A DNA stretch of 64,000 bases from Aldehydirespirator sp965204415 (GCA_965204415.1 CBDBEL010000004.1:1-64000), one strand, 5' to 3'; positions 1-8,687 are shown, numbered from the stretch's first letter. Translations and numbers: made by a program. Notes: generated by a model from the sequence alone, not told the origin.

Positions 1-384
1 CTCCTCGGTGCCGTGCCGCAGCAGCGTCGGGCCGAGCATGGCGATGGTGGCTCCGATGAAGCCCGGCGCCTCCTCGTAGCCCGCGGCGACCTCCGAGAAG
101 ATCCGGGCCTGCCACGGCTCGCCCCCGCGCCCGCCGTAGGCCTCGGGCCAGGTCAACCCGGCCCAGCCGTGCTCGAAGAGCGTGCGCTGCCAGGCCCTCC
201 CACCGTTGAAGTACTCCTCGGCCCGCGCGGTGTCCACATACAGCGGCACGCTCCACCGGTCGTCGCCCGACCGGGGAGTGGCATGGCGATCGTGCCAGTC
301 CCGCACCCGGGCCCGGAACTCGGCCTGCTCCGCGGTGTCACCCGAGTCGCGGCCAGGGTCTTGATCGGGTTCTCTGCTGATCAA
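1..384 (-). CDS. acyl-CoA dehydrogenase, N-terminal part (runs off window)
   Basis: The frame codes for the first 128 residues of an acyl-CoA dehydrogenase-type flavoprotein and leaves the window still open. The opening residues include an acidic amphipathic helix (AEQAEFRARVRDW) followed by FEHGWAGLTWPEAYGGRGG, which is the N-terminal helical domain signature of the family. These enzymes oxidise acyl-CoA thioesters with FAD in the cytoplasm. The start is a TTG at 384 with a GAGAGGA ribosome site just upstream. It is divergent from the luciferase-like gene at 569. The substrate cannot be told because the active-site half is missing. Confidence 0.85.
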   Translation of the reverse strand, partial: MISREPDQDPGRDSGDTAEQAEFRARVRDWHDRHATPRSGDDRWSVPLYVDTARAEEYFNGGRAWQRTLFEHGWAGLTWPEAYGGRGGEPWQARIFSEVAAGYEEAPGFIGATIAMLGPTLLRHGTEE

Positions 385-441
385 GGCGGTCCTCTCAGGG
401 GCGCTCGGGCGAGACCGTTACCCTCTGCGGGCGTGTCCGAG

Positions 442-555
442 ATGTCTGAACGCTACGGCGTGACCGACGACGAGGTCGAAATCGAGCCCGCCCGGCTGTC
501 GATGCTGGCCGAGACGCTCGATGCCGGCTCCATTTCCGGCGAGGGACAGCTATGA
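442..555 (+). CDS. possible small protein upstream of the luciferase-like gene
   Basis: A 37-codon frame (MSERYGVTDDEVEIEPARLS, then a short acidic tail) ends 13 bases before the GTG of the next gene. It is acidic and has no recognised motif and no strong ribosome site, although a GTG nine bases further up is also in frame. It could be a short leader peptide, a remnant of a larger gene, or chance. I do not recognise it. Confidence 0.25.
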   Translation: MSERYGVTDDEVEIEPARLSMLAETLDAGSISGEGQL

Positions 556-568
556 AGGAGGGACAGCT

Positions 569-1672
569 GTGAAGTTCGCGATGTTCTACGAGATACCTGT
601 GGCCCGGCCGTGGTCCGAGCGCAGCGAGCAGCAGGCCTACCGGGAGGTGGTGGAGCAGGTCCGGCTGGGCGACAGGGTCGGGTTCCACTCGGTGTGGACG
701 GTGGAGCACCACTTCCTGGAGGAGTTCTCGCACTGCTCCAACCCCGAAGTGCTATACGGCCACCTGGCCGCGGTCACCGAGAACCTGCGGCTCGGGTACG
801 GGGTGCGGCTGATGCCCAAGCCGTACAACCATCCGGTGCGGACCGCCGAGTCGGTGGCGGTGCTCGACCTGCTCTCGAACGGCCGGGTGGAGCTGGGCAC
901 CGGCCGGTCGGCCACCCGGGCCGAGCTGGAAGGATTCGGCATCCACCCCAGCGAGACCAGAGCCATGTGGCGCGAGGCACTGGAGATGGCGGTAGCCGCC
1001 ATGACCAACGACGAGATCGAGTGGGACGGCCACTACTGGCAGATGCCGCGCCGGCGGGTGCTGCCCAAGCCCATCCAACGCCCGCATCCGCCGCTGTGGG
1101 CCGCGACCAGCTCCGACGGCGGGCATCGCATGATCGGCGAGGCCGGCCTGGGGCTGCTCTCGTTCTCGGTGGGCACGCCCCCCGAGGAGCTGGCCCGGCG
1201 CGTCAGCATCTACCGCGACGGCATCGCGGCGTGCACAGAGCCCATCGGCCGGTTCGTGAACGACCGGGCCGCCACGTTCACGATGGTAAACGTGGCGCCG
1301 ACGATGACCGAGTCGATCGACGTGTCGGCCGAGTCCTTCGAGTGGTACCCCAAGAAGGGGGCCCGCCTGATCGGGTCGGTGGCCCAATGGTTGCGCGAGA
1401 TGGAGGTCGAGCTGGGAACCTACGACTACCTCGGCAGGACCGCCGACCACGTGGAGGACGGCTCGATCGAGCACCTCACCATGGACTACCTGATGGAGGC
1501 CAACGCCTGCGTGTGCGGTGACCCGGAGCGGGCCATCGAGATGTTCAGGGCCTACGAGGCCACCGGTTGCGACCTGGTCTTCTGCCTGTTCAACCCGTAC
1601 AACGTGCCCCACGACAAGGTGATGCAGACCATCGAGCTCATGGGCTCCGAAGTGATCCCGGAGTTCGCATGA
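569..1672 (+). CDS. LLM-class flavin-dependent oxidoreductase
   Basis: A 367-residue luciferase-like monooxygenase. The barrel signature is clear: MKFAMFYEIPVARPW at the N-terminus, WTVEHHFLEEFSH near residue 50, then a NLRLGYGVRLMP strand and a GRVELGTGRS phosphate-binding turn around residues 105-115. Members use reduced FMN or F420 to oxidise organic substrates; the actual substrate is unknown. GTG at 569 is preferred because AAGGAGGGA sits 6-14 bases upstream, whereas an in-frame ATG further up (521) lacks such a site. It is followed by a thiolase scar and an SDR on the same strand, suggesting a former beta-oxidation-like operon. Confidence 0.85.
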   Translation: MKFAMFYEIPVARPWSERSEQQAYREVVEQVRLGDRVGFHSVWTVEHHFLEEFSHCSNPEVLYGHLAAVTENLRLGYGVRLMPKPYNHPVRTAESVAVLDLLSNGRVELGTGRSATRAELEGFGIHPSETRAMWREALEMAVAAMTNDEIEWDGHYWQMPRRRVLPKPIQRPHPPLWAATSSDGGHRMIGEAGLGLLSFSVGTPPEELARRVSIYRDGIAACTEPIGRFVNDRAATFTMVNVAPTMTESIDVSAESFEWYPKKGARLIGSVAQWLREMEVELGTYDYLGRTADHVEDGSIEHLTMDYLMEANACVCGDPERAIEMFRAYEATGCDLVFCLFNPYNVPHDKVMQTIELMGSEVIPEFA

Positions 1673-1726
1673 AGGGGCCCCGCGGGCGGCATAATCGACT
1701 CAGGCACACCCGAAGGGGACCTTGCG

Positions 1727-1819
1727 ATGAGTGAGGCACACACCGTTGACGCGGTGCGCACGCCGGCGGGCCGGCGGCGCGGCGGCCAGGCGGACGTCAC
1801 CATCATCGAGGGCCTGTGA
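1727..1819 (+). pseudogene. acetyl-CoA acetyltransferase (thiolase) collapsed to its two ends
   Basis: A 30-codon frame begins with the thiolase N-terminus (MSEAHTVDAVRTPAGRR) and passes directly into a thiolase C-terminus (GGQADVTIIEGL, compare the usual GGGQANATIIERL). About 350 internal residues, including the nucleophile Cys and the two other catalytic motifs, are absent. Start (with GAAGGGGA ribosome site) and stop are intact, and the stop still overlaps the GTG of the following SDR by four bases, as expected for the original thiolase-SDR operon. The junction falls in a Gly-Gly-rich stretch that both ends share, which suggests deletion between short repeats. No thiolase activity is possible. 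Confidence 0.8.
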
Positions 1820-2598
1820 GCCAGACGCCGAGCGATCTGGCGCTGCACAAGGTGGTGCTCGTCACCGGCGCCGGGGGCGGCATCGGCCGGGCCGCAGCCC
1901 AGCAGTTCGCAACTCAGGGCGCGTCTCATGTGATCGTTGTCGACATCGACGGCGAGGGCGCGGCCGCCACCGCGGACGGGATCAACGCCGCCGCGAACGA
2001 GCCGCGGGCCTCAGCCGTCCAGGTGGACGTGACCGACGAGGCCGCGGTGGCGGCGCTGGTGGACGGGATCGTCGCACGGCACGGCCGCCTCGACAGCGCA
2101 TTCAACAACGCCGGGATCTCCGACCAGATGTCGGAGTTCCACAGTCTGGACCTGGCCCGCTGGGACCGCATGATCGCGGTCAACCTGACCAGCGTGTTCC
2201 TGTGCATGAAGCACGAGCTGCGCCACATGGCCGCCGCCGGCCGCGGGACCATCGTCAACACGTCCTCGGGGGCGGGCGTCGTGGCCGCGCCGGGCCAGCC
2301 GCATTACACCGCGGCCAAGCACGGCGTGGTGGGTCTGACCAAGGCGGCCGCCCAGGAGTTCGCCCGTCAAGGCATCAGGGTCAACGCGGTGCTGCCCGGC
2401 TCCACCGACACGCCCATGATCCGCCGCTTCATCGGCGACAACCCCGAGATCGCCAAACTGATCGCCTCCACCAACATCGGCGGCCGGATGCTCACCGCCG
2501 ACGAGGTCGCCGAGGTGGCTGTCTGGCTGGCCTCCGACGCGTCCAGCATGGTCAACGGGCAGTCGCTGGTCGTCGACGGGGGCGGGCTCGTCCGCTGA
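1816..2598 (+). CDS. SDR family oxidoreductase
   Basis: A 260-residue classical short-chain dehydrogenase. The cofactor motif TGAGGGIG is at about residue 18, NNAG at about 97, the catalytic Ser lies in NTSSGAG, and YTAAK supplies the Tyr and Lys. The C-terminus VVDGGGLVR is typical of 3-oxoacyl-reductase-like members. It probably interconverts a hydroxy and a keto group using NAD(P)H. GTG start 1816 overlaps the stop of the thiolase scar (GTGA), so translational coupling with the lost thiolase is likely and a hydroxyacyl-CoA substrate is plausible but not proven. Confidence 0.85.
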   Translation: MSQTPSDLALHKVVLVTGAGGGIGRAAAQQFATQGASHVIVVDIDGEGAAATADGINAAANEPRASAVQVDVTDEAAVAALVDGIVARHGRLDSAFNNAGISDQMSEFHSLDLARWDRMIAVNLTSVFLCMKHELRHMAAAGRGTIVNTSSGAGVVAAPGQPHYTAAKHGVVGLTKAAAQEFARQGIRVNAVLPGSTDTPMIRRFIGDNPEIAKLIASTNIGGRMLTADEVAEVAVWLASDASSMVNGQSLVVDGGGLVR

Positions 2599-2606
2599 GA
2601 CGCCTC

Positions 2607-2624
2607 GGCCGGGTCCGTCCGGCC
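2607..2624. terminator. inverted repeat between convergent genes
   Basis: GGCCGG and CCGGCC form a perfect 6-bp stem with a 6-base loop between the convergent stops of the SDR and carD. There is no T-tract, as is common in high-GC actinobacteria. The position suggests a bidirectional terminator. Confidence 0.4.
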
Positions 2625-2625
2625 T

Positions 2626-3105
2626 CTAGGTGAGGGCGGTGTCCACCCGGCGGGAGGCCTCGTCCTCGCTCACGTCGAGCGCGAACGACAGCTCCGACAC
2701 CAGCACGCTGCGGGCCGTGTTGTAGAGCGTCTTCTCGCCGGCGGACAGCCCCTTGGCCCGCTCGCGCAGCGCCAGGTTACGCACTACCTCGGCCACCTGG
2801 TACACGTCGCCCGACTTCAGCTTCTCCTGATGGTTCTTGTAGCGGCGGGACCAGTTGGCCGGCTCGCGGACGTCCCTGCGGGCCAAGACCTCGAAGAGGT
2901 CGTCCACGTCCTCGGTGCTGATGGGCCACCGCATGCCCACGTCCTCGGCCTTGTCGGCGGGGACGGCCACGGTCATCTCGCCGTGGGTCATGCGCAGAAC
3001 CAGATAGTCCTGCTCCTCACCGAAGGCGGTGCGCTTCTCGAGTCTGACGATCTCGGCGGCTCCGTGATGGGGGTACACGACCCGATCACCCACCTTGAAG
3101 CTCAC
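2626..3105 (-). CDS. carD: CarD family RNA polymerase-binding regulator
   Basis: The protein begins VSFKVGDRVVYPHHGAAEI, the RNA-polymerase-binding Tudor-like domain of CarD, and continues with EPANWSRRYK and the helical DNA-binding C-terminal domain (KGLSAGEKTLYNTA). CarD binds the beta subunit of RNA polymerase and stabilises the open promoter complex, notably at rRNA promoters in actinobacteria. About 159 residues, the normal length. I prefer the GTG at 3105 because it lines up with known CarD N-termini; an in-frame ATG at 3132 would add nine unrelated residues. The gene stands alone, convergent with the SDR. Confidence 0.92.
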   Translation of the reverse strand: MSFKVGDRVVYPHHGAAEIVRLEKRTAFGEEQDYLVLRMTHGEMTVAVPADKAEDVGMRWPISTEDVDDLFEVLARRDVREPANWSRRYKNHQEKLKSGDVYQVAEVVRNLALRERAKGLSAGEKTLYNTARSVLVSELSFALDVSEDEASRRVDTALT

Positions 3106-3183
3106 ATTTTGGACTCTACAGCCGCGGGCCATCGTTCCGGCGCGGCCGGAGATACCGCGGCCGGCCCGCGAAGGGACCCTGCT

Positions 3184-4389
3184 CTACTGGGGTGCGACGG
3201 CGATCCCGAGGGCTTCCAGCGCCGACGCAGTGCGCTGGGCCGACTCTGCCATCAGTGCCGGGTCGCGCCCCGAGCCCCGCAGCACGTCGACGATCTCATA
3301 GTTAGAGCGATCCACCCAGGTCGGCGTGTGCGAGATGTCGCTCACCCGCCACTGGCCGCTCGCTTCGTCCTCGGTGACGGTCAGATGCACGATCACGCCG
3401 TCCTGGGTGGAGACCGGGCACACGTCGCAGCTCTCAGGGGACTGGTTCGACAGGAAGTTCCCCATCCCGTACACCAGGAACTCGTCGCCGATCCGGGTCA
3501 CGGGCTGCACGACGTGGGCGTGGTGGCCGAGGATCAGGTCGACGTCGGCGGAGGCCAGGATGCGGGGCCCCAACGTGGTCTGCAGCTCGTCGGGAGTCGC
3601 GTCGTAGTTCGCTCCCCAGTGCATCGACAGCACCACGAAGTCGGCGCCCGCCTCCCGAGCCCGCCTCGCCTCGTCGAGGATGGCCGCCTCCTCGATCACG
3701 TTGGAGAGGTGGGCCTCGTCGGCCGGTAGCTCCCCGTTGTTGAAGCCGTAGCTGTACGAGAGGTGGGCCACGGTCGCGTCGCCCGCCTCGACCAGCGTGA
3801 CCCGGTCGCGGTCCTCTTGCGAGAGGGCCATGCCGGTGTGGGCAACCCCGGCCCGGTCGAGGGCGGAGATCGTGCCCACGATGCCCTCCTGCCCCCCGTC
3901 GGTGGCGTGGTTGGAGGCCAGCGAGCAGGTGTCGTAGCCGGCGTATGCGATGGCTGATGCCAGCTCTCTGGGCACGACGAACGCCGGGAAGTACGACAGG
4001 CGGGCGTTGTTGGGCGACATGGGCGTCTCCACATGGCAGACGGCCAGGTCGGCGGCTCTCAGGACTGGAGCCACGTGCGAGAACATCGGCGAGAAGTCCC
4101 ACCCGTCGGCCGTCCGGGCCGCGTCGGCCACTGACTCATGGATGAGCAGGTCGCCGGTGGCGGCGATGGTGAAGGTCCTGGGACCGGACTCCGCGGCCGG
4201 CGTGGCAGCCACATCGGGCGACTCGTTGGCCGGTGGGTCTTCGATGCTGTCGGGAGGCTCGCCTCCGGCTGTGACGGGGGCCGGCTCGGGGGCTTCGCGG
4301 TCGAAGGCGATCGACGCCGCCGCGCCCGCCACGAGGAGCAGGAACAGCGCCCAGGCCACCCCTTGCTCCAGCGGGGACTGCGTGCTCAT
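3184..4389 (-). CDS. CapA-like metallophosphatase-fold protein (PGA_cap)
   Basis: A 401-residue protein with an N-terminal membrane anchor (hydrophobic stretch at about residues 11-28), a Pro/Glu-rich linker, then a PGA_cap calcineurin-like domain: FTIAATGDLLIHES, LASNHATDGG, MHWGANY and GHHAHVVQP provide the conserved Asp, Asn-His and His residues. Such proteins take part in poly-gamma-glutamate or related wall-polymer handling outside the membrane, though many are uncharacterised. It starts 16 bases after the stop of the deacylase-like gene, so the two form an operon, both with exported N-termini. Confidence 0.82.
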   Translation of the reverse strand: MSTQSPLEQGVAWALFLLLVAGAAASIAFDREAPEPAPVTAGGEPPDSIEDPPANESPDVAATPAAESGPRTFTIAATGDLLIHESVADAARTADGWDFSPMFSHVAPVLRAADLAVCHVETPMSPNNARLSYFPAFVVPRELASAIAYAGYDTCSLASNHATDGGQEGIVGTISALDRAGVAHTGMALSQEDRDRVTLVEAGDATVAHLSYSYGFNNGELPADEAHLSNVIEEAAILDEARRAREAGADFVVLSMHWGANYDATPDELQTTLGPRILASADVDLILGHHAHVVQPVTRIGDEFLVYGMGNFLSNQSPESCDVCPVSTQDGVIVHLTVTEDEASGQWRVSDISHTPTWVDRSNYEIVDVLRGSGRDPALMAESAQRTASALEALGIAVAPQ

Positions 4390-4405
4390 CTTGGCTCGCT
4401 CGGCC

Positions 4406-6070
4406 TCAGGCCGTGCCGATGTCGGACCGGAGGCCCCGGCCGTTGAGGCCTGCGCCTCCAGCGCCGTCGGGCGATCGGGCCACGCGGCCCTCGACCACCA
4501 CCCATCGAATGCCTGCGGACTCCTGGGCCGGGTTCTCGATGGTGGAGCGGTCGGTGACGGTGGCCGGGTCGAACACGGTTATGTCAGCGTCGGCCCCGAT
4601 GCCCAGGCGGCCCTTGCGCCGGAGGTCGGGGCATCGGCGCTCCAGCAGGCGGGCGGGCTGGATCGTCATCTTGGACAGCGCCGCGGGCAGGTCGATCACC
4701 CCGCGCTCGCGCACGTAGCGCCCCAGCACCCGGCTGAAGCACCCGGTGGAGCGGGGATGGTTGTTGTGGGACCGGTCGAGGATGGCATCGCTTCCGACCA
4801 TCACGAAGTCGGCCTGCAGGGGAAGTTCCACATCCTCGGGGGACATGGCGAACGCCGCGGTGAGGCTGTTGCCGTCGTAGGCGGCGTCGAACGTCTGCTC
4901 GGTGAGCCGCTCCGCGGTTCCCGCCACCTGAAGGTCGCGGTAGCTGATGCCGTACTTCTCCTGCCAATTCTGGTATCGGGCCGACTTGAGGTACGTGGCC
5001 CAGAACTCGTAGGGGTAGACGCACGCCGTCATGGACAGGCCCTCGTCGATGGCGTCGTTGATGCGTCCGAGCGCCTCGGCCATCACTCCGGTGCCGCCGG
5101 TGGAGTTGATGTGCTCGATGTGGACGTGGGCTCCGGTCTCGCGGGCCGCTTGCACGAGCTCGCCGATGGCCTGCAGATTGGTGCCCGGAGCGAGGTTGTC
5201 GGAGTAGCGGGCGTGGACGCACAACGGGACGTCCAGCTCCGCGGCCAGTACAGCGTGGGCCAGCAAGTCCTCCGCCGTGGTGCCCGGGGTGTACTCGGGC
5301 TGCATGTGCAGCCCGACGAAGCCGTTGCGCAAATCGGTGCGGGCGTCCTCGATGATGGCGTTCATGGTGCCGGTGGCTGCGGTGTCGTAGGGCTCCAGCC
5401 CGTATGTCTGGCGGACGAAGGCGTTGTCGTAGGCGCCGCCGAAGTGGATGGGAGAACTCCCGTCGGGATGGGCCGTGAACCAGCGGTCGGCGCGGCCGTC
5501 GAGGCCGTGCATCCCCAGGTTCGCGGTCACGCCGTCGGCGAGCTTGAACCACTCGCCGTAGCCGTTCGGGCTGTACGACAGGATGTCGATGAACCCTGGC
5601 GACACCACCAGACCGGTGGCGTCGATGGTCTCGGACGCCTGCAACGGCGCGGCGTCGGGTCCGGCCGCGATGGCGGAGACCGTCGAGCCGCTGACGCCGA
5701 TGGTGGCCACGAAATCGAAGCCCGAAGCGGGATCGATCACCCGGCCCCCGACAATGGCCAGGTCGTAGACGTGATCGGGGCCGCGGGCCGCCGACTCGTC
5801 CAGCATCGGAATCTCCGGCGGTTGATCAGGCGGCGCCGGCTCGGAGACGACCGTCGCCGGGCCCGAGCCCGCGTCCGGCGGTGCCGAGTCGGTCGCGGGA
5901 TCGCCGGACTCGGTTGGCGACTCGGACGGCGAGTCTTTACCCGGGCCAGTGCTCGTATCGGCGCCGGAGCCGAAACGGCGAAGCACGGCCACGTTGGTGA
6001 CTCCGAAACCGAGCGCGAGCAACAGGCGGCGTCGGGCTATGGATCCGAAGGTCGGTCTCGGCCCGCTCAC
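4406..6070 (-). CDS. exported N-acyl-D-amino-acid deacylase-like amidohydrolase lacking HxH
   Basis: A 554-residue amidohydrolase-superfamily protein. The N-terminus (IARRRLLLALGFG) looks like a Tat-type signal, followed by a Ser/Asp/Pro-rich linker. The fold starts at DLAIVGGRVIDPASG and ends with GADADITVFDPATV and RWVVVEGRVA, typical of D-aminoacylases. The first metal motif, normally PGFxDxHTH, reads PGFIDILSYSP, so both His ligands are gone, while VCVHAR-type and HVHIEHINS strands remain. It may use a reduced metal site or be a non-catalytic relative. It is co-oriented with and 16 bases ahead of the CapA-like gene. Confidence 0.75.
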   Translation of the reverse strand: MSGPRPTFGSIARRRLLLALGFGVTNVAVLRRFGSGADTSTGPGKDSPSESPTESGDPATDSAPPDAGSGPATVVSEPAPPDQPPEIPMLDESAARGPDHVYDLAIVGGRVIDPASGFDFVATIGVSGSTVSAIAAGPDAAPLQASETIDATGLVVSPGFIDILSYSPNGYGEWFKLADGVTANLGMHGLDGRADRWFTAHPDGSSPIHFGGAYDNAFVRQTYGLEPYDTAATGTMNAIIEDARTDLRNGFVGLHMQPEYTPGTTAEDLLAHAVLAAELDVPLCVHARYSDNLAPGTNLQAIGELVQAARETGAHVHIEHINSTGGTGVMAEALGRINDAIDEGLSMTACVYPYEFWATYLKSARYQNWQEKYGISYRDLQVAGTAERLTEQTFDAAYDGNSLTAAFAMSPEDVELPLQADFVMVGSDAILDRSHNNHPRSTGCFSRVLGRYVRERGVIDLPAALSKMTIQPARLLERRCPDLRRKGRLGIGADADITVFDPATVTDRSTIENPAQESAGIRWVVVEGRVARSPDGAGGAGLNGRGLRSDIGTA

Positions 6071-6197
6071 GGCCGGTCAGCATAACGGCGGCCCCGCGGA
6101 CGGTCAGCGAGCCGTTGGGGCGACGATGGGTCGCCTTGCGACCCGGCGCGGGGGCGGCGATGGAGTGCTGCGGGCCCCCGGCGGGACGCGTCGCGGT

Positions 6198-6821
6198 TTA
6201 CGCCGAGTGTGCTGCGATCAGGTCGTCGACCGAGTCCCAGCCGTCGAACAGCAGGCTCACGCCCGCATGCTGCATGACTGAGCGGTTCCAGGGCTGGGGC
6301 AGCAGCCACACCGGCTTGTCGGCCTCGGCCAGCCGCCGTATCCGGCGGGGGGCGTCATCGACCCAGACGTCGGCGTCAAGCGCCACCGGGTCCTCGGTGA
6401 ACACGATGTCGTCGCCGCCGATGCCTAGCTGGGGCTGTCCCGCGAACCACTGGCGGGCGATGTCGCGGGTCCGTTCCTGGTCGTCGGGGTTGTCGCCCAC
6501 CATGTGGTCACGCCGGGTGACGGCCATGACCCTGAAGCCCGCCGACTGCAGCCTGGCGATCCCGGACTCTACACCCTCGACCAGCTTGAGCCGGCCCGAC
6601 ATCGGAGACAGCAGGAACTCGCGGATGGCCGCGGCTGGATCGGCGACACCCCATTCCGACAGGTCCCAAGACACATTGAGGGCCAACTGCCGGTCGGCGA
6701 CCGCGTGGCGGGCTGCGACGTGGGCTCGCAGGCCCTTGACCCAGTTCGCGATGACCCCGTCCATGGTGACGGCCACGGTCGGCGAACTCGAATTGGACGA
6801 TGCAGGCGGTGGAGGCGTCAT
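6198..6821 (-). CDS. HAD-fold 5'-nucleotidase (NT5C)-like protein, nucleophile replaced
   Basis: About 207 residues resembling the 5'(3')-deoxyribonucleotidase branch of HAD phosphatases. The first motif, normally DMDGV, reads TMDGVIANW, so the nucleophilic Asp is Thr (codon ACC) while the general acid Asp is kept. The body has AVTRRD (motif II-like), and DADVWVDDAPRRI (motif III/IV-like). The change would be expected to abolish ordinary phosphatase activity. The ATG at 6821 is the best start found; the frame is open further up but that stretch is unlike the family. It is divergent from the ThDP enzyme. Confidence 0.6.
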   Translation of the reverse strand: MTPPPPASSNSSSPTVAVTMDGVIANWVKGLRAHVAARHAVADRQLALNVSWDLSEWGVADPAAAIREFLLSPMSGRLKLVEGVESGIARLQSAGFRVMAVTRRDHMVGDNPDDQERTRDIARQWFAGQPQLGIGGDDIVFTEDPVALDADVWVDDAPRRIRRLAEADKPVWLLPQPWNRSVMQHAGVSLLFDGWDSVDDLIAAHSA

Positions 6822-6901
6822 GCAGCGGCAGTGTAACGACCGGAGGCCGCGGCTCCGTACCGGTTTCCGGGGGGCCGCAGCCGCGGGGCATGCCGCCAAG
6901 T

Positions 6902-6927
6902 ATCTTGTATTTGATCGACTATAAGAT
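6902..6927. promoter_or_regulatory. imperfect palindrome upstream of the ThDP enzyme
   Basis: ATCTTGTA and TATAAGAT are inverted with one mismatch around a 10-base spacer containing TTGATC, 29 bases before the ATG of the ThDP enzyme. AT-rich palindromes of this type are common operators for GntR/FadR-type regulators such as the one encoded at 8688-9365. The assignment is by position only. Confidence 0.35.
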
Positions 6928-6955
6928 GCTCCTCGAATCCGGGAAGGGAGATCCG

Positions 6956-8620
6956 ATGTCAGAAGCCTCGGACGGTCTGCTGGGGCGCCGAATCATCGCG
7001 GACGCGGTCAGCTCAGCCGGCATCGATACCGTGTTCACGGTTGTGGGGGGCCATTTCCTGCCCACCTACCACGAACTGGGCCGAGCCGGAGCCCCGAAGG
7101 TGGTAGCCGCCCGTCACGAGCAGGGTGCGGGCTACATGGCGTCGGGCTACGCGCTGGCCGGCCGGCGCCCGGGTGTGGTCCTGTCGGGGGCCCCGGGCCC
7201 GGGAGCGACCAACCTCGTGACCGCAGTGGCCAATGCCCAGGCCGACTCGATCCCGCTGCTGGTGCTCACCGCCCAGGTGGACCGGCGCTACGTCCATCGC
7301 AACATCCTGCAGTACTGCGACAACGTCGGGCTGTTCGCCCCGTTCTGCAAGAGCTCCGTGCAGGCTGCCTCCCTCGACGAGGTGCCCAACCTCGTCGCCA
7401 CCGGCCTGCAGCTGGCGGCATCGGGCCGGCCCGGCCCGGTTCACGTCGCCCTGCCTCAGAATCTCCAGGCCGACATCGCGGGCCGACCCGAGCCGCTCCC
7501 GCCGGCCTCCGTGGCGAGCGCCGCACCTGCGGAGTCCAGTGTCGATGGACTCGTGGCGCTCCTGCAGAGCTCGAGGCGACCCGCCATCCTGGCCGGCCAC
7601 GGCGTGCTGCGCAGCGCCGGCACCGCCGCGCTGAGAGACCTCTGCGAGCGGCTCGGCGCGCCCGTCGCCACCAGCCGATCCGGTATCGGCAGCATCCCCA
7701 CCGACCACCGGTGCAGCGTCGGCATGCTCGGCTTCTACGGCACCGACACGGCCCGCGAAGCCGTCGGCTCCGCCGACCTGGTGCTGGTGGCGGGGTGCGC
7801 GCTGGGCGAGCAGACGACCTTCGGCTGGCGCGGCGACCTGTTCGCCGACGGCGCGCGGCTGGCCCACATCGATGCGGACTCCTCGCAGATCAACCGCGTC
7901 TACCGGGCCGATCAGGGCATCGTCGGCAGCGCCGGCGCGGTCTTGGAGGCCGTTGCCGGCCGGGTCGGCCAGCGCGAGCCGTGGTACACCCGCAGACCGT
8001 CGCGCACGGCGCCGCAGAACGATCCCGCCCGTGGTCTGAGCGCGGCCACGGTGATCGATGCGCTCAATCGATGCGGGCCTGCGGGCATGGTGGTGTCGGC
8101 TGACATCGGCAACCATCGACTCTGGGTGTGCGAGCAGCTCGACGTGACCAGGCCGGAAGGACTGCTGCAGTCCTGCGAGTTCGATGCCATGGGCTTCAGC
8201 CTGCCGGCTGCCATCGGAGCGGCCGTCGCCTTGGATGGAGTCCCGGTCGCCGCGATCGCGGGAGACGGGGGGTTCGTTCACACGATGGGCGAGCTGGCCG
8301 TCGCCCGAGACCTGAACCTGCCGGTAGTCGCCGTGGTCTTCGTCGATGGAGCCCTCGGGATCCTGCGCCACCAGGCCGAGGCCATGTACGGCGAGGACCA
8401 CTTCGTGCGGCTCGGGTCCATCGACTTCGCCGCGGTGGCGCGGGCCTTCGGAATCGAGGCGCGCAAGGTCGGGGACGAGCGCGACGTCGACGCCGCGTTC
8501 GAATGGGCCCTGTCGGGCCGAGGGCCCGCGCTGCTCGCGGTCGAGATCGATCCGGAGGAGGTCTTCCCGCCCCTGCGCACGAAGATCGAGCAGCGCAAGA
8601 TCGACCTCATGGGCCGCTAG
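6956..8620 (+). CDS. thiamine diphosphate-dependent enzyme (acetolactate synthase-like)
   Basis: A 554-residue ThDP enzyme with the three usual domains. The N-terminal PYR domain carries the activating Glu in AARHEQGAGYMA; the central domain has RPAILAGHGV; the C-terminal PP domain has the metal/ThDP motif beginning GDGG near residue 436. The motif closes with FVDGALG where the family normally has an Asn, so metal coordination may differ. Members decarboxylate or ligate 2-oxo acids; the substrate is unknown. Start ATG 6956 has GGGAAGGGAGA upstream. It is convergent with a GntR regulator and near a transporter operon, so it may be under that regulator. Confidence 0.82.
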   Translation: MSEASDGLLGRRIIADAVSSAGIDTVFTVVGGHFLPTYHELGRAGAPKVVAARHEQGAGYMASGYALAGRRPGVVLSGAPGPGATNLVTAVANAQADSIPLLVLTAQVDRRYVHRNILQYCDNVGLFAPFCKSSVQAASLDEVPNLVATGLQLAASGRPGPVHVALPQNLQADIAGRPEPLPPASVASAAPAESSVDGLVALLQSSRRPAILAGHGVLRSAGTAALRDLCERLGAPVATSRSGIGSIPTDHRCSVGMLGFYGTDTAREAVGSADLVLVAGCALGEQTTFGWRGDLFADGARLAHIDADSSQINRVYRADQGIVGSAGAVLEAVAGRVGQREPWYTRRPSRTAPQNDPARGLSAATVIDALNRCGPAGMVVSADIGNHRLWVCEQLDVTRPEGLLQSCEFDAMGFSLPAAIGAAVALDGVPVAAIAGDGGFVHTMGELAVARDLNLPVVAVVFVDGALGILRHQAEAMYGEDHFVRLGSIDFAAVARAFGIEARKVGDERDVDAAFEWALSGRGPALLAVEIDPEEVFPPLRTKIEQRKIDLMGR

Positions 8621-8687
8621 GAGCCAGGGGTCGACGGAGACACCCCACCACGGAATACACAGTCGATTCGCAGCGGCTGCGCTTTGA

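Noticed and set aside
3950..6085. 711-codon open frame on the plus strand
   Set aside because: Antisense to the CapA-like and deacylase-like genes, with no recognisable domain.
6905..6925. TTGTAT/TATAAG as a -35/-10 pair for the ThDP gene
   Set aside because: Only nine bases separate them; an operator palindrome fits better.
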